Source of the DNA: Clitopilus passeckerianus
Taxonomy: Eukaryota > Basidiomycota > Agaricomycetes > Agaricales > Entolomataceae
Direction: 5' to 3'
Assembly (NCBI GenBank): GCA_944990035.1
Contig: CALYLX010000093.1
Coordinates: 186,001 to 250,000, forward strand
DNA length: 64,000 nucleotides
The notes beneath the pieces were generated by a model. That model did no database searches. It saw nothing but the letters and a program-made list of their open reading frames with translations, and had not been told where the DNA came from. How positions within the stretch are numbered: position 1 is the stretch's first letter; each line of letters starts with the position of its first letter. The position numbers and the translations under genes were made by a program. Positions 59,901 through 64,000 of the stretch are shown here, in pieces.

Positions 59901-60066
59901 TAGATAGCTCCAGAAGGCAGGACGAACCCGCATGAGGGGACCGCCGAGCATACCCACTTATTCGCAGAATAATTTCGAACATTCAGGAAATTCGACAGCA
60001 GGCAAGCGTTGCGCATCGCTTAACTCCAGATATGGTGTGGATCATTGCCGAGCTATCGATTCATAG
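56983..60066. other. Gene-poor region between the RING-RRM gene and RRG7
   Basis: About 3 kb. The first part should hold the RING-RRM promoter. Minus-strand frames at 57393-58181 and plus-strand frames at 58324-58705 (with the LRR-like phrase LVENLGHLAKLTSLEDVGY) and 59347-59589 look coding in places, but no gene model holds together. The LRR-like phrase may be a relic of another F-box-type gene. Confidence 0.35.
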
Positions 60067-60918
60067 ATGTGTCAAAACGAGAGATCTTCTCAAGTCAGGA
60101 CCGACCAAGGGAGGAAGCGAAGCGGGGCCTCGGTTACCGTGTTACGTGACCGACCTTGTTCTGCACTCCATCATCCCCTCATGGCCAACCTTCGACCGAT
60201 CACGAATGTTCTCTCAAATGTTCATCGAGGAACCGCGTTTGAGGAGCGTTCGCGGCTTCTACTGCATAATCACCTTTCCATGTCATTACGTCGGGTCGGA
60301 GGTAAATCTGACGGCGGTATTGATTTGCTCGGGTGGTGGTGGTTACCTTCCCGCTCAGCCACGAATCACAGCGATGGCATTCGGGAAGCTCCTCGCAAAC
60401 GTATAAGAATACTAGCGCAGTGCAAAGCCGAGAAGAAGAAATTGGGACCTCGTCATGTCAGGGAGATGGAAGGAGTCCTATATCAATACATTCACTCTCA
60501 GCACACAAACACAACGGTCTACAACAAAGATGAAACAGTCGCTGGTCACGACGCCACGGACTCGACACGGACCGGCCCACTTGTCGCATTGCTGATATCT
60601 GAGTCACCCTTTACGGAAGCAACGACATTGCGAGCACAGTCGTCTTCGGTCCCATTTTTTCTGCTGCACCTTCCTCCACAACCTTCGTCGGACGGTTTTG
60701 GATCTGTGGAACCTGTGCTCGGGACGGCATTCTGGAATCCTGCTCTTGCTGGGACAAGTGGCGTTCTAGGTGGAGACATAGAGATGCGATGGGAACGATT
60801 CTCCCCAGGTGTTGGGAGGCCCAGCCTGTGGCAGCAGAATCAGCGAATCGGCAACTGGACTCCAGAGGATGCTGATGCCGCTGCAAGCCCCATCACAGGA
60901 CCAACTGGTTCAACTTGA
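60067..60918 (+). CDS. RRG7: RRG7-like protein (restriction-endonuclease fold)
   Basis: This intronless 283-codon frame matches the RRG7 family (required for respiratory growth 7, formerly DUF2034), mitochondrial in yeast and needed for respiratory growth. The core is RGTAFEERSRLLLHNHLSM, then SLRRVGGKSDGGIDLLGWWW and RIRILAQCKAEKKKLGPRHV. These give the E, GGxD and QxK residues expected of a PD-(D/E)xK nuclease active site. Further family blocks are REMEGVLYQY, PLVALLISESPFTEATTLRA and VPFFLLHLPPQP. The N-terminal ~35 residues are basic and Ser-rich, consistent with a mitochondrial presequence. A later ATG at 60181 (MANLRPITNVL) is an alternative start. The C-terminal ~60 residues are less conserved. 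Whether it cleaves DNA is unknown. Confidence 0.85.
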   Translation: MCQNERSSQVRTDQGRKRSGASVTVLRDRPCSALHHPLMANLRPITNVLSNVHRGTAFEERSRLLLHNHLSMSLRRVGGKSDGGIDLLGWWWLPSRSATNHSDGIREAPRKRIRILAQCKAEKKKLGPRHVREMEGVLYQYIHSQHTNTTVYNKDETVAGHDATDSTRTGPLVALLISESPFTEATTLRAQSSSVPFFLLHLPPQPSSDGFGSVEPVLGTAFWNPALAGTSGVLGGDIEMRWERFSPGVGRPSLWQQNQRIGNWTPEDADAAASPITGPTGST

Positions 60919-61838
60919 ACCACTGCGCCCTGACGTCCCTCACACCCGCAGACACAAGCAAGAGTCTATAAAATTTCACGAACCAGTCCAATTCAGGATG
61001 TACACCTTTACTAGACGCGTTCCTGATCGGTCTGGGGAGGTTTCCAGCTTTCAGGCCTCTAGCCCTATTCGGCTTACTGATGGTGTAGATTTACGAGACT
61101 GCTGTAGAAATTAAAAGGGAATACACTTTCAACTTGTGTCAATAATCCGACACCGGGCTCCTCCTGGTTTCCTCAGACAAAACTCTTTGATCTTTGGTTT
61201 GACAGAACATGCCAGTTGGATCGGCAGCTCGGACGCTTTACGAACGCTGAACGGCGGAGAATTCGTCACTGCCCTATCCTCCATGTACTGTTCTGGCCAT
61301 CAACTGACCATCGGCGAGAGCCAGATCTCCGTAGGTTATGGAACCTTACTCATTTTCTGTTTTGCCGTTAATTGGTTGGCGTAGTGATATGGTTTTCGTG
61401 CCATAATCTTGGGCTATCGCATTCCAGCACTTATTCCACTTATTCATTTCGTTGTTTGCCGAATGTACCACGGAACACGATGTTCCTGAAACGCTTTGAA
61501 GTTCAGCGAAGTACCGACAGGAGCTGCAGGAAAGCGAGGTTATTCGCTGATCCTGATTCGAAAAGGGCGGCCCGGAATCTCGCTTCAGGGCCCAGCCATC
61601 CAGCAAGTAAATTGTAATTGCATGCTAACCGTGTATGGTATCCTGACGAGTCTTCTCCCGTAATTTCCACGCTTGATCGAACCGGCTTTGATTGAGATTG
61701 TGCCCTCAAGTCCGTAAAACTCAAATAACCTCGTGTTGTCCGTCGACAATTTAGATTCTATTTTTTTGGGTTCATAAAGGATGCTGGCTGAGTGTGACAC
61801 TCTTATTCTTCATCCCCTTCTCGCTGTGCTCCCAGAAC
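60919..61838. other. Intergenic between RRG7 and the pseudokinase gene
   Basis: About 0.9 kb with short frames only, none recognised. It contains the RRG7 3' flank and the promoter of the next gene. Confidence 0.45.
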
Positions 61839-63026
61839 ATGGTCGCTTCAACAGTGAGTCACAGTCACCCTACCCTTCATCCGATATGTCCTCAAATATT
61901 GGTGATACCAACAGGAGATTAAGGAATGCACTGTCCTTCCGTTGGTTGTGGCGGCTACATGGATTGCAGACAAGTGTTACGGCCAAGTGTTTCGTTTGTC
62001 CCAGGATGTCAATGGGACAGAGGTGCCCTTAACCTTTCCCTTACACAGTTCGGGGCTAACTCTAGCAACAGACAATAGCCAGAGTGCTCAACAGGCTTCA
62101 TCGAGACGATAAAGCTGCATTCAACAGTGTGTGTATACTCGATTACCTGCTGGTTAAACACTAACTTCTTCTAGATGGTTATGGCACTCCTCGGCCGTCA
62201 ACGTGAGATGCCCCCACATAAGCATGTGGCCCAAATTCAGCTCGCAGTATGCGGAGACCATCATATTCCGGCGATAATTTCCCCTTGGTGTTCCAATGGT
62301 GGTATCCTCGGCTACCTTAATGCCCACCCAGAAGCAGACCGGCGGATGCTAGTGAGTTTCCCCCTCGTTCTTATACAATGTAATCTAGTCATTAATCTGT
62401 CCCTCTGCCATAGGCCCTGCAAGCGTCTCACGCGCTCGTTCACCTTCACAGTCACGGTGTTGTCCATGGAAACCTCTATCCTGTACGTCAATCCCTTCAC
62501 CATTGTGTTGAACATCAAAACTAAGTCCAAACCGAGGGTAACGTTCTCGTTGATGATTCGGGCTGTGTTCAAGTTACCGACACGTCTCTGCATCTCGAAG
62601 CCTGCCTATGGTTTGAGCGCGACCCATCCAGCTTTCAAGACGAAATTTCGCCTTATCAAGCCCCGGAGGCCCTTCACCTCTCAGCTTCCTCTTCCGAAAG
62701 TACTCGGTTCACCCAAGCGGCAGATATCTACGCCCTTTCCGCTACCATCTTCGCCGTACGTCACACCCTCAAACTGCTAATAATTGTCTTAACGATTTGG
62801 CCTGGTTCAGATGCTGTCTGGACAATATCCGTGCCAACGTCGTGATGAAGATGTTGGCTCAGTTGTGCGCCCGGGAGGCTTTGTAAAGCCAGACGAAGAA
62901 GTGATAGAGGAGGGGCTATGGAAAACCCTGGAATCCTGCTGGAGTATTGATCCCGAGAATCGACCAGATGCTTTGGCACTTTGGCAGGGTCTCCAACCCT
63001 TACGGCGGCCGGCAGCGAGTGATTGA
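61839..63026 (+). CDS. TKL-like pseudokinase
   Basis: A protein-kinase fold of about 330 residues without the catalytic residues. The tiny first exon MVAST (61839-61853) joins EIKECTVLPLVVAATWIADK. The glycine loop is weak (CYGQVFRLSQ) and the position of the VAIK lysine appears to be arginine (TIARVL). Next come ISPWCSNGGILGYLNAHPEA (hinge) and ALVHLHSHGVVHGNLYPGNV, where HRD is HGN. GCVQVTDTSLHLEA has DTS in place of DFG, while SPYQAPEAL keeps the APE motif. The C-lobe is typical: AADIYALSATIFAMLSGQYP and SCWSIDPENRPDALALW. Six short introns keep the frame, so it is probably expressed. It would act as a scaffold or decoy if at all. The relation to the neighbouring G-alpha gene is unknown. 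Confidence 0.8.
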
Positions 63027-63505
63027 TACCAGATCTCGAAGTTTTCCACTTTCTGGTTTCATACAATGAATTATAATTTAGATACATTATATCGCGTATA
63101 ATATAACTGACACGAAGATCTCTCATCTTTCTCCGGGGAGTGTTGTCGTGTCTCGTCGTCATGGAGAACATCTAAGGTGTAATAGTACATACAAAGGTTC
63201 TGTGTGGACTCGAGGATTTGACGGAACACCAGTGCCGAAATGAAGAACAAAGTCACATCGAATGCCCCTCGTGGGTTAGGCGGCCTCCATGATGCAGCAC
63301 TTGATGTTCACGGCGGTCTTGCAGAAAATTTCCGAACTGAGATCTTCATTCACGTCAGCAGCGCTGCATCGGAAAGGTTTCTTCGCATGATGAGGTCTTT
63401 CACTGGGGAAATATCGTTAGCTCTCTGAGGTTATGGTAATGACAGCAACAAACCGTTGGAAAGGATTTGCTTGGTCGATTGGACATCCTAAAGCAACTTA
63501 ATACA
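63027..63505. other. Convergent intergenic spacer
   Basis: 3' flanks of the pseudokinase (+) and the G-alpha gene (-). A short frame at 63240-63428 has no known domain. Confidence 0.45.
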
Positions 63506-64000
63506 CTAGTCAAGAGGTTGATGGTTCTGACGTACAATAACAGTCGTCAAATGACAGTAGAAGGGACGAGGAAGAATGGATCGTTCCTTGAGGATGCCAG
63601 CTAAGAAAGTATTGATCTCAGTTGACGTCAGGATGTCAAGGTACACTGTCGACGCACCGAATTTTTTACGCAGGTCTATTTCCCAAGTCAACGCTGGTGA
63701 GTACGTTTTCGGCAAGTGAATGAGGCACACTTACATGAGGCAGCAGTGTCTGGGTCGTTTGGACGGTCTTGGTAGGAGACAACATGGTCAGCGAAGCGAA
63801 TCCCCGACTCGAGTTTTGCCCTTAGGATATCAATTTTGTTTAGGAACAGAATCATATTGGTGTCCTTTAACATCTTGTTTTCGACAATCATGATCCAAAG
63901 GTTCACAGAGTCTTCCTGAAGCCGCCATAGATAACTCAGTGGGTTTGATCAGCCAACCAAGATCCAGGCTTACCAGGCGGTTAACTTTAGAATCTTCTGC
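63506..64000 (-). CDS. Heterotrimeric G-protein alpha subunit, 3' part (divergent)
   Basis: Only the C-terminal part is in the window. From the right edge the minus strand reads AEDSKVNRL, then, after an intron, EDSVNLWIMIVENKMLKDTN and MILFLNKIDILRAKLESGI. The last contains the NKxD guanine-specificity motif (NKID). FADHVVSYQDRPNDPDTAAS follows, as in other G-alpha proteins. The next intron leads to LRKKFGASTVYLDILTSTE, then INTFLAGILKERSIL and a stop at 63506. The usual TCATDT guanine-binding motif and the family's normal C-terminal receptor-contact tail are not recognisable. Agaricomycetes have many such divergent G-alpha paralogs. Whether it signals normally cannot be judged without the N-terminal GTPase motifs. 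Confidence 0.82.

Overview
The window is nuclear DNA of a filamentous basidiomycete, most likely an Agaricomycete (mushroom-forming fungus). Genes are split by many short introns, mostly 44-96 nt, with GT..AG ends and a CTRAY-like branch site near the 3' end. Several families are characteristic of this group: DUF6533 membrane proteins, a UstYa-like oxidase, an expanded F-box/LRR family, kinase-like proteins and divergent G-alpha subunits. There are no rRNA genes, CRISPR arrays or intact mobile elements. All gene models below were built by hand from frame, splice sites and family motifs, so small exons may be missed.

Layout. 1-8.7 kb holds an unrecognised coding stretch at the left edge, a UstYa/DUF3328-like oxidase (-), a DUF6533 seven-helix-type membrane protein (+) and a cytochrome P450 (+); together these look like part of a specialised-metabolism locus. 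8.9-13.5 kb holds a two-subunit acyl-CoA carboxylase as a head-to-head pair: the carboxyltransferase subunit (-) and the biotin carboxylase/BCCP subunit (+) share a 206-bp promoter. 13.7-15.5 kb is an RUS/DUF647 protein. 20.05-22.46 kb is a large bHLH transcription factor, isolated between two gene-poor stretches of 4.6 and 6.6 kb. 29.05-32.03 kb is a cysteine-rich EGF/furin-like single-pass surface protein (-).

32.7-47.3 kb is an F-box/LRR cluster around a large bZIP regulator (38.8-42.3 kb, -). It has one decayed F-box gene of a different lineage, two cluster paralogs on the minus strand left of the bZIP, and three on the plus strand to its right. The five related paralogs share a phase-1 intron at the same place. 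Two (43.2 and 46.1 kb) are a recent promoter-plus-gene duplication. One (44.8 kb) is a pseudogene cut by a Tc1/mariner-type transposase remnant and frameshifted by a 7-bp tandem duplication. Another (34.3 kb) carries a frame slip near its C-terminus.

48.7-57 kb holds three minus-strand genes: a disordered conserved hypothetical, a BTB/POZ protein, and a RING-finger plus RRM protein. 57-60 kb is gene-poor. 60.1-60.9 kb encodes an RRG7-like mitochondrial nuclease-fold protein, 61.8-63.0 kb a pseudokinase lacking the catalytic residues, and the right edge cuts a divergent G-protein alpha subunit (-).
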